Source of the DNA: Timaviella obliquedivisa GSE-PSE-MK23-08B
GTDB lineage: Bacteria; Cyanobacteriota; Cyanobacteriia; Elainellales; Elainellaceae
NCBI GenBank assembly: GCA_019358855.1
Contig: JAHHII010000012.1
Coordinates: forward strand, 62,001 to 126,000
Direction: 5' to 3'
DNA: 64,000 nt
The notes under the pieces were generated by a model, which was not told the origin of the DNA, searched no databases, and saw only the letters and a list, made by a program, of their open reading frames with translations. The first letter of the stretch is position 1, and each line of letters opens with the position of its first letter. Positions 8,670 through 17,397 of the stretch are shown piece after piece. The position numbers and the translations under genes are program-made.

Positions 8670-9374
8670 GTGATTACGACATCCCAATTCCTACGCCAAT
8701 CGTCACTGGCAACGCCTATGATGGCTTATTCTACCAACAAAACGTCTTTAACACCTTTAATGCAGGTGCATCCTTCCGTACACAGTAAGACTAAGCGCTT
8801 GATTGATATTTTGGGTGCAGGGGTGGGTCTAGCCATTACAGGGCTCATCTTGCTTCCCATTGCGATCGCCATTCAACTCGATAATCCAGGCTCAGTATTC
8901 TATCGCCAAGTCCGCTGTGGACTTAATGGTCGAACTTTCAAAATCTGGAAATTCCGTTCCATGGTTACCGAAGCCGATCGCCTCAAACACCTAGTCACTA
9001 ACGAAGCCAAAGGGTTAATTTTCAAAAACCAAAACGATCCACGTATTACTCGTGTTGGTCGTTTCTTGCGCCGCACTAGCCTAGATGAGTTTCCTCAATT
9101 CTGGAACGTTCTCAAAGGCGAAATGAGCTTAGTTGGAACTCGTCCTCCCTCAGTTGATGAAGTCATGCAATATCAACAGCATCATTTTCAACGTTTAACA
9201 GTTAAGCCGGGCATGACAGGCGAATGGCAAGTCAACGGTCGCTCTAATGTCGAAGACTTCGAGAAAATTGTTGAAATGGACTTGGACTACCAAAAAAAGT
9301 GGTCATTGGGCTATGACCTTAGGCTGATTTTGAGAACACTTCAAGTCATCTTCAACAAGAAAGGAGCTTACTAA
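8670..9374 (+). CDS. Undecaprenyl-phosphate sugar phosphotransferase, RfbP/WbaP catalytic type
   Basis: About 234 residues from GTG at 8670. I chose this start because the Shine-Dalgarno aaggag at 8654-8659 is 10 bases upstream; a TTG at 8661 in frame is too close, and ATG at 8718 is another option. The protein is a short 'bacterial sugar transferase' (PF02397-type): a basic KTKRLIDILGAGVG start, one membrane helix (ITGLILLPIAIAI), then SVFYRQVRCGLNGRTFKIWKFRSM, DPRITRVGRFLRRTSLDEFPQFWN, GEMSLVGTRPP and KPGMTGEWQVNGRS. This core transfers a sugar-1-phosphate to the lipid carrier, initiating exopolysaccharide or O-antigen synthesis at the inner membrane. It lacks the long N-terminal membrane/CoA-like domain of WbaP. 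Single gene, with a terminator behind it. Confidence 0.9.
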   Translation: MITTSQFLRQSSLATPMMAYSTNKTSLTPLMQVHPSVHSKTKRLIDILGAGVGLAITGLILLPIAIAIQLDNPGSVFYRQVRCGLNGRTFKIWKFRSMVTEADRLKHLVTNEAKGLIFKNQNDPRITRVGRFLRRTSLDEFPQFWNVLKGEMSLVGTRPPSVDEVMQYQQHHFQRLTVKPGMTGEWQVNGRSNVEDFEKIVEMDLDYQKKWSLGYDLRLILRTLQVIFNKKGAY

Positions 9375-9421
9375 GCTTACTAATTGGCTTAGCTCTCTTC
9401 TCAAATAAAGCAAGCTTGTAC

Positions 9422-9454
9422 AAGCCCCTTCTCTTATCGCAAGAGAAGGGGCTT
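9422..9454 (+). terminator. Terminator after sugar transferase
   Basis: Perfect 14-bp stem 9422-9435 / 9441-9454 (aagccccttctctt paired with aagagaaggggctt), 5-base loop, followed by ttaattt. About 50 bases after the stop. Confidence 0.85.
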
Positions 9455-9547
9455 TAATTTAAGCTATTGCCTTAAATCTAAGCTATTGCTCCATAAGTCC
9501 CCGTCAAAGATTAAGCAGAGGTCTTTTTCTATAACGAGTCTTGTACT

Positions 9548-10138
9548 CTATCCCATCTTCCAGCGCTGCGCTGCCTCTGCAATTCGTTTGCCGTAGTTTT
9601 GTGCTGTCAGCAAATCGCCCTGATGAACCTCTGCAGGTTTACCTGTCATATCAGGAGGACTCTGCCCCATCACGCCCGCATAAGACCCTAAACGATTGAC
9701 GGCATCAGGTGCGTCAGAGTATTGGTTGGCATCAGCGTTACCCACCCAGACCATACAATGCTGCATTGCATTAGTCATGAGGTATAAAAGTGTGCCCTGC
9801 TTATCGCCACTGGGAGAACCAGAATGAGTAAAGCCCCCCGCAACTTTGTCTTTCCACCCTTGCGTGAACCAAACGCTTGAAGCCGCATCAATAAAAGCTT
9901 TGAACTGAGCCGCCACGCCGCCCATGTAAGTGGGTGAACCAAAGATAATTGCATCGGCTTGATGCAACTTTTGCAGCATTTCGTCATTGTGCCAGCGCCC
10001 TTGGGTAATTTGGTCGCCAGTGATCCGCAGCACTTCAACAGCAGTGTTGGAAGCTTGTTTAGCTCCGGCAGCAACGGCTTCAGCCATTAAATGAGTGTGT
10101 CCGTTGCCAGAGAAATAAATAATCGCAACGTTAGTCAT
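9548..10138 (-). CDS. WrbA-like flavodoxin-fold NAD(P)H:quinone oxidoreductase
   Basis: About 196 residues starting at the ATG at 10138 (MTNVAIIYFSGNGHTHLMAE); an upstream in-frame ATG at 10195 would add a 19-residue leader that does not look like the family. The N-terminal loop YFSGNGHTHLMA is the FMN-phosphate-binding loop, and IIFGSPTYMGGVAAQFKAFID and KVAGGFTHSGSPSGDKQ are the second and third flavin-contact regions of NADPH-dependent FMN reductases/WrbA. It likely performs two-electron quinone reduction in the cytosol. Divergently transcribed from an Lrp/AsnC regulator, whose product may control the shared promoter region. Confidence 0.85.
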   Translation of the reverse strand: MTNVAIIYFSGNGHTHLMAEAVAAGAKQASNTAVEVLRITGDQITQGRWHNDEMLQKLHQADAIIFGSPTYMGGVAAQFKAFIDAASSVWFTQGWKDKVAGGFTHSGSPSGDKQGTLLYLMTNAMQHCMVWVGNADANQYSDAPDAVNRLGSYAGVMGQSPPDMTGKPAEVHQGDLLTAQNYGKRIAEAAQRWKMG

Positions 10139-10302
10139 AAAAATTGGGTGGGATAGAAGTGACTGCTCGATACTAGCAGACGGAAGAGATGACAAGATTG
10201 TCCTAAAAAGCAGATCCTTTGAACTTACGAAACTTATGTTTCTAGCTTGCTTTATTTTGAAAAGAAAGTTTTAGTAGTTTATTAACTTATTAAACAAACT
10301 AA

Positions 10303-10764
10303 ATGGACTTAGATGAGATAGATTCCAAAGTTATTCAATATCTTATGACCCACGGACGAATAACTTGGGCAGAACTGGCGGGTGCTCTGGAATTATCTGC
10401 TCCAGCAACTGCCGATCGCGTTCGCCGATTGGAAGAGCGACAGGTGATCAGGGGTTACACAGCTTTGGTAAATCCAGAGGCGATCGGCTATCCGTTAACG
10501 GCATTAATTGCAGTTACGCTAGAAAAACCCAAATACCGTGCCCCGTTCCTCAAAAAGGTTGAGCAACTTCCCGAAATTCAGGAATGCCATCACGTCACGG
10601 GAGACGACGACTATTGGCTGAAGGTGCGCTGTCAAGATACCCACGATTTAGAACGGCTTATTAGTGATGTCAAGGAGCTTCCTGGCATTTTAAGAACACG
10701 CACCACGATCGTGCTTTCCACAGTGAAGGAAACGACGGTATTACCCCTTAAAAAGCAGGTGTAA
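10303..10764 (+). CDS. Lrp/AsnC-family transcriptional regulator
   Basis: 153 residues. Residues about 1-60 form the winged helix-turn-helix (MDLDEIDSKVIQYLMTHGRI, then TWAELAGALELSAPATADRVRRLEE split around the recognition helix). Residues about 65-145 form the RAM ligand-binding ferredoxin-like domain (YPLTALIAVTLEKP, HHVTGDDDYWLKVRC, ELPGILRTRTTIVLST). These regulators usually respond to amino acids or other small effectors. The stop is 2 bases before a LysE-type exporter gene, an arrangement that matches known regulator/exporter pairs such as Lrp with BrnFE. It is divergent from the WrbA-like gene, so it may regulate both sides. Confidence 0.9.
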   Translation: MDLDEIDSKVIQYLMTHGRITWAELAGALELSAPATADRVRRLEERQVIRGYTALVNPEAIGYPLTALIAVTLEKPKYRAPFLKKVEQLPEIQECHHVTGDDDYWLKVRCQDTHDLERLISDVKELPGILRTRTTIVLSTVKETTVLPLKKQV

Positions 10765-10766
10765 GA

Positions 10767-11377
10767 ATGCTGATTTTTTTGCAGGGGTTGATGCTAGGTT
10801 TCTTGATTGCTGCGTCTGTAGTCCCCATTGGAATTCTTTGCATTCGACGGAGTTTAACGTTAGGACGGACGGCAGGTTTACTAACCGGACTAGGAGCAGC
10901 AACGGCAGATGGATTTTATGGCTTTGTCGCAGCATTTGGACTGACATTTCTCTCTGATTTGCTGGTCAGTCAGGCGTTTTGGCTGCGTATTATTGGGGGG
11001 CTATTTCTTTATTATTTGGGAGTCAAGACCTTTTTGACGAAACCTGTTGAAGAAAATTCTACGGGGCTAGAAATGCGAAGGACTTATGTTTCACTTTATA
11101 CCTCTACTATTTTTTAACCCTAACGAACCCCATGACAATTTTGATGTTTGCCGGAGTGTTTGCCGGATCGGGGCTGGCAGCAACAAGCGATTATGCTATT
11201 GCCGCTGTTTTAGTGACAGGTGTGTTCATGGGATCGGCTTTATGGTGGTTTCTTCTCAGTTTTGGGGCAAGCTTGTTTCGCACAAAAGTTAATGCGCCAA
11301 GCCTACGCAGCTTGAATAGAATCTCTGGTTTGATCCTTTTGAGCTTTGGTCTCATTGCGCTCTATTCGTTGGGTTAA
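10767..11377 (+). pseudogene. LysE-family amino acid exporter interrupted by a 1-base frameshift
   Basis: Two adjacent frames together make one LysE/RhtB-type transporter of about 203 residues. The first part (10767-11117, MLIFLQGLMLGFLIAASVVP...) ends at TAA inside the T6 run 11110-11115. The second begins in the next frame with LTLTNPMTILMFAGVFAG, the conserved central motif of the family, and continues to 11377 through two more membrane helices. A single additional T in the homopolymer would give an uninterrupted protein (..STIFLTLTNPMT..). So this is a recent frameshift, an assembly/sequencing error in a homopolymer, or a site of transcriptional slippage. Everything else about both halves looks intact. 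It forms an operon with the Lrp/AsnC regulator (2-base gap). Confidence 0.82.
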
Positions 11378-11389
11378 GCAGGTATTAAA

Positions 11390-12589
11390 ATGTTGAATCG
11401 ATTTGCAGGGCGGCAACCAATGCGGCGCTTGTTGGGAGAGCGATGGCTGGTCTTTGCGCTTTCTTTGGTCTTTGCGTTTTTCTTGATTAATGTAGGTAGC
11501 TCGGTTGTGCCCGTAATTGCCCAAACGCCCCTTGACCAACTGCAAAAACAACAAAGTGACTTAGAGCGACAGAGATCAACAGTTACTGAGCAGCGCGATC
11601 GCATTCAACGACAAGAAGCCTCTGCCCAAACGAAGCTAGGCGGCATTCAGATCCGAATTAAAGCAACTACCGCACAAATTTCTGCCAACGAGAAGAAGCT
11701 GCAAAACGCCAGTCAGCGCCTCAACAAACTGCAAATCAACTTAGCCAGCGTAGAGGCAGGCTATCAGCAAAAACAGTTTGCCACCATTGCCCGGCTCAAA
11801 TTTCTTCAGCGTCAGCAGCATGTCCAAGGTTGGGCAGTTTTATTACAAAGTCAAAACTTGAACGAATTTCTCGATCGCCGCTATCAGATCCAGCAAGTTT
11901 ACAAGGGCGATCGCCAAACCCTAGTCACCCTCAAAGCCCAGTCCAACAAAATTGAAACCCAACGGCGAGCGGTGTCCACTCAAAAAAACACCGTTGCCTT
12001 GCTTACTCAAGAACTACTCGCCCAAAAGTCTGAATTCCAAGCAGAAGCAGATACTCAGAAGACCAACATTGATCGTCTTAAGCAAGATCAGGGTGCCTTA
12101 GAAGCCGCCGAAGAACAGCTTTCTAGAGACTCTGAAAATATTGCTGCCCTTATTCAACAACGGCTTGCCGAACAATCCCGTAGCAACATTGCGGCAGTGC
12201 TTCCTAGCACAGGCTTGATGGGCTACCCCTCTAATGGCCCTATTACCAGTCCGTTCGGCGATCGGATGCACCCAATTTTAGGCTACGTTCGCTTTCATTC
12301 AGGCTTAGATTTTGGGGCAGATTACGGGAGTCCCATTTTCGCTGCACAATCTGGAACTGTGATTTTGGCTGGCTGGTATGGCGGCTATGGACAAGCTGTC
12401 CTAATTGATCATGGCGGTGTCACAACGCTCTATGGGCATAGCAGCGAGCTTTACGTAGCAGAAGGCGACACAGTGCAGCGTGGACAGGCGATCGCCGCCA
12501 TCGGCTCTAGCGGACTATCGACAGGACCCCACCTCCATTTTGAAGTCCGGGTCAGCGGCGAACCCGTTAACCCCATCAGCTACTTTTAA
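11390..12589 (+). CDS. EnvC-like coiled-coil M23 peptidase/murein hydrolase activator
   Basis: 399 residues. N-terminal signal or anchor (about 18-45, LVFALSLVFAFFLINVGSSVVPVIAQ). Residues about 48-265 are a long coiled coil rich in Gln/Lys/Glu (LDQLQKQQSDLERQRSTV..., LKQDQGALEAAEEQLS). The C-terminal M23 domain has SPFGDRMHPILG, HSGLDFG with His303 and Asp307, and TGPHLHFEV with His381 and His383. All zinc and catalytic residues are present, so unlike E. coli EnvC it may itself cut peptidoglycan. The architecture matches cyanobacterial EnvC/NlpD-type division or septal-wall enzymes. It starts 12 bases after the broken LysE gene and ends at a hairpin. Confidence 0.9.
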   Translation: MLNRFAGRQPMRRLLGERWLVFALSLVFAFFLINVGSSVVPVIAQTPLDQLQKQQSDLERQRSTVTEQRDRIQRQEASAQTKLGGIQIRIKATTAQISANEKKLQNASQRLNKLQINLASVEAGYQQKQFATIARLKFLQRQQHVQGWAVLLQSQNLNEFLDRRYQIQQVYKGDRQTLVTLKAQSNKIETQRRAVSTQKNTVALLTQELLAQKSEFQAEADTQKTNIDRLKQDQGALEAAEEQLSRDSENIAALIQQRLAEQSRSNIAAVLPSTGLMGYPSNGPITSPFGDRMHPILGYVRFHSGLDFGADYGSPIFAAQSGTVILAGWYGGYGQAVLIDHGGVTTLYGHSSELYVAEGDTVQRGQAIAAIGSSGLSTGPHLHFEVRVSGEPVNPISYF

Positions 12590-12633
12590 ATACTACAGAT
12601 AAACTTACGACCGTAAATTTATCTGTAGTATTT
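12588..12633 (+). terminator. Hairpin terminator between convergent genes
   Basis: 16-bp perfect stem 12588-12603 / 12618-12633 (aaatactacagataaa with its complement), 14-base loop, followed by one more t. It overlaps the M23 stop codon and lies 34 bases from the end of the convergent haloperoxidase gene. AT-rich, so of moderate strength. Confidence 0.65.
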
Positions 12634-12667
12634 TGAAGTTTTGATTGAGGCTAAGAGCCAAAATTGT

Positions 12668-14011
12668 CTATGCCATTGCCGGGAAAGACTGGCAAATCAT
12701 TTCCGCAATCCGACGACCATTCCGTGCGCCTTCACGAGCATCGAACTCCCAGTGAACTCCCAGGTACACGCGGCTGAGAATGTTTTCTTCAATGGCTTTG
12801 GGAATGGTCAATTTGGGATTGTAACGAGTACGCACCGCACCACCTCTGCCAACGCTTTCACCGTTGAGTTCGTCGGAGACTAGCTCAAACTCAAAGTCAT
12901 CGGGTAAGCATAAGAAGATCTGGGTCAGGTGCATTGCTGTAGTACCAAAGGTGGCGTGCCCCGATGGATATGCGGGGAAATTTGGCGTAACAGACGGGCT
13001 GTCAGGCTGGTTGGTGCGGGGTGCTCCCAGTGGCATCCAGTCAGGATCGCCCTTGGTGCAGGAATTGCCGTCGCCTATGCCGGTAGGCCCCCAGCCTTCG
13101 TCGGCTTCCCGAATACCGACAATAGGTCGCCAGAAGTTGTAGGTATACTTTTCGTGCCAGCATTGAATCCCTGCGTCTGCCATTGCCACGTTGATCATGG
13201 CAAATAGTTTGGCGTTCTGTTCTTCGGTAGCGTTCGCTTTCATGGCGATCGCCCGTACCACCTGGTTATACAAGCGAGGGGGAACTCCAATATTGCGCGC
13301 ACCATCATATGCCCAGTACAAACCAATGGTGGTTTCTCCAGGTGTACGACTGCCGCCTTGATCTCGTCCTTTGTCATAGACCTGATTGTAATCAGTCTTG
13401 TACTCTACCGAATCAAGAGTAGGCGGGGGTGTACCGGGAACCTTCTCGATCAAATTGTTAATCCCAAAAGGCTTAACGTTGCCCCACAGAGGTCCCAAGA
13501 ACCCTTGGGTAACATTGACAGGATCAGGGCGATGTTTTCCAGGTAAAGGACTAGGAACATAAGCATTGTCAGGAGCATCGGAACCATCCTTGTCACGAGC
13601 TACTAGCATTTTGCTGGCGACAATTCTACCCCAAACTATTCCAGCTTCTACTTGAGCAGCGTCGGCGTTCAGCATCACCAAAAATTCTTGATGCTCCTTT
13701 AAGAAGGAGTCTTTTTGGTTGCTAAACAGGGCAATCAAAGTATATGTTGCTGCCGTTGCTGCTGCCACTTGCGCTACCAAAAGCTCAGAACTAGTAGGCT
13801 TTTCAAAGGTTTCGTACTGGAGATAAGTTGAGCCAGATACTACGCCCGCGTAGGCATCGTACATTGCCAAATGAACGATCGCCAACGCCCGTGAGTTGCG
13901 AGTAGGGCCACCTTGTTGAGGCATCATCTTGTCGGTGGGTTCTTTGGTCGAAAAGTCTACTTTTGATGCGTCGAGCGCCACTTGATTCCAAAATAAGATG
14001 GAGTCAGTCAT
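12668..14011 (-). CDS. Vanadium-dependent haloperoxidase / PAP2-like phosphatase
   Basis: About 447 residues from ATG at 14011, which is chosen because aagagg (14021-14026) is a Shine-Dalgarno 9 bases upstream; an upstream in-frame ATG at 14044 would add 11 residues. The active-site triad of the vanadium haloperoxidase/PAP2 superfamily is complete: KYTYNFWRP (Lys-x6-Arg-Pro), PAYPSGHATFG, and SRVYLGVHWEFD (Ser-Arg-x5-His-x3-Asp). No signal peptide is visible. Bacterial homologues either oxidise halides with hydrogen peroxide or act as phosphatases; vanadate and phosphate bind the same site, so sequence alone does not decide. Monocistronic. Confidence 0.88.
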   Translation of the reverse strand: MTDSILFWNQVALDASKVDFSTKEPTDKMMPQQGGPTRNSRALAIVHLAMYDAYAGVVSGSTYLQYETFEKPTSSELLVAQVAAATAATYTLIALFSNQKDSFLKEHQEFLVMLNADAAQVEAGIVWGRIVASKMLVARDKDGSDAPDNAYVPSPLPGKHRPDPVNVTQGFLGPLWGNVKPFGINNLIEKVPGTPPPTLDSVEYKTDYNQVYDKGRDQGGSRTPGETTIGLYWAYDGARNIGVPPRLYNQVVRAIAMKANATEEQNAKLFAMINVAMADAGIQCWHEKYTYNFWRPIVGIREADEGWGPTGIGDGNSCTKGDPDWMPLGAPRTNQPDSPSVTPNFPAYPSGHATFGTTAMHLTQIFLCLPDDFEFELVSDELNGESVGRGGAVRTRYNPKLTIPKAIEENILSRVYLGVHWEFDAREGARNGRRIAEMICQSFPAMA

Positions 14012-14298
14012 AAATAAAATCCTCTTATGGGTTGTCGGGGGCATTGTGCGATCGCCTAATCCCGATATTCATAAGGTATTCTGCTGAATTAGGAAGTCAC
14101 AGTACACAAGAGGGTGAAAACGCTCTATTAACATCCAAATTAACCAAAAGATGATGGTGCATTAGAAATATTGATTTAAATTGCAAAGTCTAGATGCCTC
14201 CTATTTTTCTGAGTAACGCGTCAACACATCTAGGGCACCACCGTAGTCATTTGCTCAAGTCGTGCCATAATCGATCGGCTCTCGCATGGAATTCAGTT

Positions 14299-15375
14299 AT
14301 GGTTCAAGCCCTTCATCTGGTCGAAAATAGTTCAACACCGCTACCCAGAACCTTTGCTGGCGATTTGGGCGATAATACCGAACTTAACTTTGAGCTACCT
14401 GACCCCCAAGACGATCAGGTTTCAGATTATGATTTTCAGCAGCAAATCGAAACTGCCTGGCAGGTGTGCGATCGCTTTGATCTACAGACCGAAATTTGGC
14501 GCGGCAGAATTCTACGAACTGTGCGCGATCGCCAAAAACGCGGCGGCGATGAGCGAGGCGCAGGTTTTTTGAAATGGCTCCAAGATCGAGAAATCAGCAA
14601 AAGTCAGGCTTACTCGTTGATCGAATTAGCCAACAGTGCTGACGCGCTGCTACAAAGTGGAATGCTAGAAGTTGAAGATGTGAAGCACTTCAGCAAACGA
14701 GCCTTTGTTGAAACTGCGCAGGCATCTCCCGAAGTTCAGCAATTAGTTAGCGAAGCCGTGCAACGGGGCGATCGCATGACCCGCCGCGATGTCCGTCAGC
14801 TTTCTGACGAATGGACAGCAGTCACCTCTGACCTTTTGCCTATAGAAATTAAGGAAAAAGCTGCGAACCATAGTGTGCCTGCCCGCTACCTAACTCCGCT
14901 CGTTAAGGAAATGGCAAAACTTCCTGAATCCCACCAAAACTTCTTGCGATCGGAAATTGCAGAGAATCCTGAGATCGAAACTGTTAAGCAGGTAACCGCC
15001 GAAGCCCATTATTTGGCAAAGTACTTAACCGCCGCTACGCAAGTCCAAATCTTCAACCACGAGTCCATAGACTTAGAAGCCGCTCTAGAAGAAGCGCTGA
15101 GGCTGGGATGTTTGAGCAGCACGGCTGATTTGGTCAATAATGCTTCGCAGTTAGAGCAAACCGCCGCCAAGCTCTACACTACCTGGAAACGGTTAAATAC
15201 TCTTGCTGAGCGCGTCTTTGTTGACAGCGGTGAGAGTACACCCCATTTGCGATCGCTCCTTTCTTGCTTAGCTCCTTTAACTAACAACACAATCGAAGTC
15301 AACCTTGGAGAAGAAGGCACAGTCTTTTCCCATCCTATTCGCCTCAAAATATTGACAGACGACAGCGAAAGCTAA
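14299..15375 (+). CDS. Conserved cyanobacterial protein of unknown function
   Basis: 358 residues from ATG at 14299 (MVQALHLVEN); an upstream in-frame ATG at 14194 adds 35 residues of poor coding character. Soluble, acidic, largely helical, with no signal peptide or membrane segment. Residues about 55-110 (QQIETAWQVCDRFDLQTEIW then FLKWLQDREISKSQAYSLIE) look like a helix-turn-helix, reminiscent of DUF3102-type or ParB-like DNA-binding helices, which is a weak similarity only. The rest (KHFSKRAFVETAQASPEVQQ..., YLTPLVKEMAKLPESHQNFL...) is a run of helices. I do not recognise a named family. It is followed by a DUF4079 gene about 80 bases downstream. Confidence 0.75.
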   Translation: MVQALHLVENSSTPLPRTFAGDLGDNTELNFELPDPQDDQVSDYDFQQQIETAWQVCDRFDLQTEIWRGRILRTVRDRQKRGGDERGAGFLKWLQDREISKSQAYSLIELANSADALLQSGMLEVEDVKHFSKRAFVETAQASPEVQQLVSEAVQRGDRMTRRDVRQLSDEWTAVTSDLLPIEIKEKAANHSVPARYLTPLVKEMAKLPESHQNFLRSEIAENPEIETVKQVTAEAHYLAKYLTAATQVQIFNHESIDLEAALEEALRLGCLSSTADLVNNASQLEQTAAKLYTTWKRLNTLAERVFVDSGESTPHLRSLLSCLAPLTNNTIEVNLGEEGTVFSHPIRLKILTDDSES

Positions 15376-15456
15376 AAGCTAAAGAGATGCCCCTGATATT
15401 CATAGCGTTGATGAAGGGGGCAGCCTGCCCTCTAGGCGATCGCCCTAACCTAATTT

Positions 15457-15894
15457 ATGCACCTCCCCTCCTTCCTCTGGCTCTGGCGTATTGCTGCCTG
15501 GTCAATGGGTTTTTCCCTCTTTGCCTACTTGCTCTTGGCGACTTCTGGCTCCTGGCTCTTTCTGAGCCGTCGTAATAGCCAACCTCGCCCTAAGTGGCTG
15601 CGCCCCGCTCACTATATTGTGGGTGGCACAATGGTCACGCTTGTTGTGCTGCTGATGGTGATTGGACTGGTCGGCACCCTGGGCTACTATGGCAACCTAG
15701 GACATTCAGCCCACTTGCCTGCTGGATTGGTGGTGGTGGCTCTAACGTTGCTCTCTGCCTGGAGTTCTACCCAAATTAGCCCTAAGCGTCCTTGGGCACG
15801 ATCGCTTCACATCGGCACAAACCTGGCGCTCTTTCTGGGCTTTACCACTGTGACTTTAACAGGCTGGACAATTGTTCAAAAGTACTTACCTTAA
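15457..15894 (+). CDS. DUF4079-family membrane protein
   Basis: 145 residues with four hydrophobic helices (about residues 5-30, 48-75, 86-105, 118-140). The pattern HYIVGGTMVTLVVLLMVIGL with GNLGHSAHLPAG and SLHIGTNLALFLGFTTVTLTG resembles cyanobacterial DUF4079 proteins, which have spaced His residues at helix ends suggestive of a small b-type cytochrome-like fold. Function unknown. It lies between the preceding soluble protein and a second membrane protein. Confidence 0.75.
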   Translation: MHLPSFLWLWRIAAWSMGFSLFAYLLLATSGSWLFLSRRNSQPRPKWLRPAHYIVGGTMVTLVVLLMVIGLVGTLGYYGNLGHSAHLPAGLVVVALTLLSAWSSTQISPKRPWARSLHIGTNLALFLGFTTVTLTGWTIVQKYLP

Positions 15895-15938
15895 TCAAAC
15901 TCACGCTAAATTAAGGACAACCTTCTCCTCCTTTCATT

Positions 15939-16535
15939 GTGTCATCTTCTATTCCTAGCCGAATTCCCCAAATCCAGTCCTCCGAACCTTTTCAGCCCAG
16001 AGTCTTCCATCTCTCACCGCTAATTCGGATTACCCTACTTTTGTTTTATGTCTCACTGACTGTGCCACTGCCGTTCCTCGCGGCGGTAACCCATGCTGCT
16101 GTGCCGCCCATGGTATTGGCGATCGGTTTAATATTGGGTGGACTAGCGCTTTACGCAGCGCTTTGTGAACGGGTTATTGTTGATGAGCAGGGGGTTCAGG
16201 TCGCCTATCCTGCCTGGGTTCCTCAACTATTTCGGAAGGGCTGGTCGCTTCCTTGGGCAGAGGTCAAAGCTCTCAAGCCTCGCTCTACTGGGCAAGGTGG
16301 CATCGTTTACTACTTTCTCAGCACTTCAGAGCAAGCATATCTTTTGCCCATGCGGATCGCAGGTTTTGCTCAGTTTGTCCGGCAAGTTCAGGTAAAAACA
16401 GGAATTGATACCACTGATGTCCGACCTTTGGCACAGCCCTGGATGTATCTATTTTTGTTGGTGCTAACTGTTTTTCTGTTAGCGATCGATAGTTGGACTG
16501 TTTGGACAGCATTGGATTGGACAGGCTTAGGGTAA
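15939..16535 (+). CDS. Conserved membrane protein, unknown function
   Basis: 198 residues from GTG at 15939. Two N-terminal membrane helices (about 30-50 and 57-75) precede a soluble beta-rich domain (RVIVDEQGVQVAYPAWVPQL, GWSLPWAEVKALKPRSTGQG, IVYYFLSTSEQAYLLPMRIA) resembling bacterial PH/YdbT-like domains, then a C-terminal membrane helix (PWMYLFLLVLTVFLLAID). I do not recognise a named family. It ends 10 bases before the ABC ATPase, so the two are probably translated together; it is a candidate partner but does not look like a standard ABC permease. Confidence 0.7.
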   Translation: MSSSIPSRIPQIQSSEPFQPRVFHLSPLIRITLLLFYVSLTVPLPFLAAVTHAAVPPMVLAIGLILGGLALYAALCERVIVDEQGVQVAYPAWVPQLFRKGWSLPWAEVKALKPRSTGQGGIVYYFLSTSEQAYLLPMRIAGFAQFVRQVQVKTGIDTTDVRPLAQPWMYLFLLVLTVFLLAIDSWTVWTALDWTGLG

Positions 16536-16545
16536 GGGTGAGCAG

Positions 16546-17298
16546 ATGAATGGGTCTGAAGAAATAATTCGTTTCGAGAGAGTGGGTCTGAAGGCAGGAT
16601 TAGGGGATCAATCTTTGCTCGATGATATTTCCTTCAAAGTCTTTCGGGGCGATCGCCTTGCCATCATTGGGCAATCTGGCTCAGGTAAAACCTCTCTTCT
16701 ACGGCTGCTCAACCGCTTGAGCGAAGCCAGCCAAGGCAATATTTTCTTTGAAGACCAAGATATCCGCCGTATCCCTATTGTTTCTCTTCGCCAACAAATT
16801 ACTCTTGTTCAGCAAGAGTCCAAGCTTTTGGGCATGACGGTTCGCCAAGCCCTTGCTTATCCCTTGTTGTTGCGAGGCATTCCACAAGCTGCTATTGAGC
16901 AACGGATTAGCCGTGGGATCGAGCAAATGCACATTCCTCAAGATTGGCTAGAGCGACTAGAAATCCAGCTTTCGGTAGGGCAACGACAGTGGGTCGCGAT
17001 CGCCCGTGCTTTGATGATTCAACCCAAGGTTCTCCTGCTTGATGAGCCTACCTCAGCCCTAGATGTAGGACGAGCAGACTATTTACTAAAGTTACTGATC
17101 GAGCTTTCCCAAACTCAACAAACCACTATTTTGATGATCAATCATCAGATCAATTTGGCTCAACAATTTTGCGATCGCGTGTTGCAGATGCAACAAGGCA
17201 GACTGATGCAAGACTTACCCAGCGCCCAAATAGACTGGGCAGAACTGCAAGAAAACTTGATTCAAGCTGAAATCCAAGCATCCCACGAATGGGAGTAA
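16546..17298 (+). CDS. ABC transporter ATP-binding protein
   Basis: 250 residues. Walker A GQSGSGKTSLL near residue 45, Q-loop QQESKLLG, signature QLSVGQRQWVAIARAL, Walker B VLLLDEPTSALD, and switch His in MINHQINLAQQF. The signature is LSVGQ instead of LSGGQ, a tolerated but uncommon variant. The overall character is like amino acid/phosphate-type importers or UgpC-like ATPases. There is no permease or binding protein in the cluster; the only membrane neighbours are the two small proteins upstream. Start ATG at 16546 follows gtgagcag. Confidence 0.88.
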   Translation: MNGSEEIIRFERVGLKAGLGDQSLLDDISFKVFRGDRLAIIGQSGSGKTSLLRLLNRLSEASQGNIFFEDQDIRRIPIVSLRQQITLVQQESKLLGMTVRQALAYPLLLRGIPQAAIEQRISRGIEQMHIPQDWLERLEIQLSVGQRQWVAIARALMIQPKVLLLDEPTSALDVGRADYLLKLLIELSQTQQTTILMINHQINLAQQFCDRVLQMQQGRLMQDLPSAQIDWAELQENLIQAEIQASHEWE

Positions 17299-17397
17299 GC
17301 CACGCTGATGCCAGAGTTATGTATCAGAGTTGTGTAACAGTACGGATAGCGATATCGTTAACACAACCAACTTTTCTCTGTTAAAAACGTATCGAGT

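Noticed and set aside
12641-13207. Several plus-strand frames opposite the haloperoxidase gene
   Set aside because: They overlap fully with conserved active-site motifs of the minus-strand gene and have no recognisable features.
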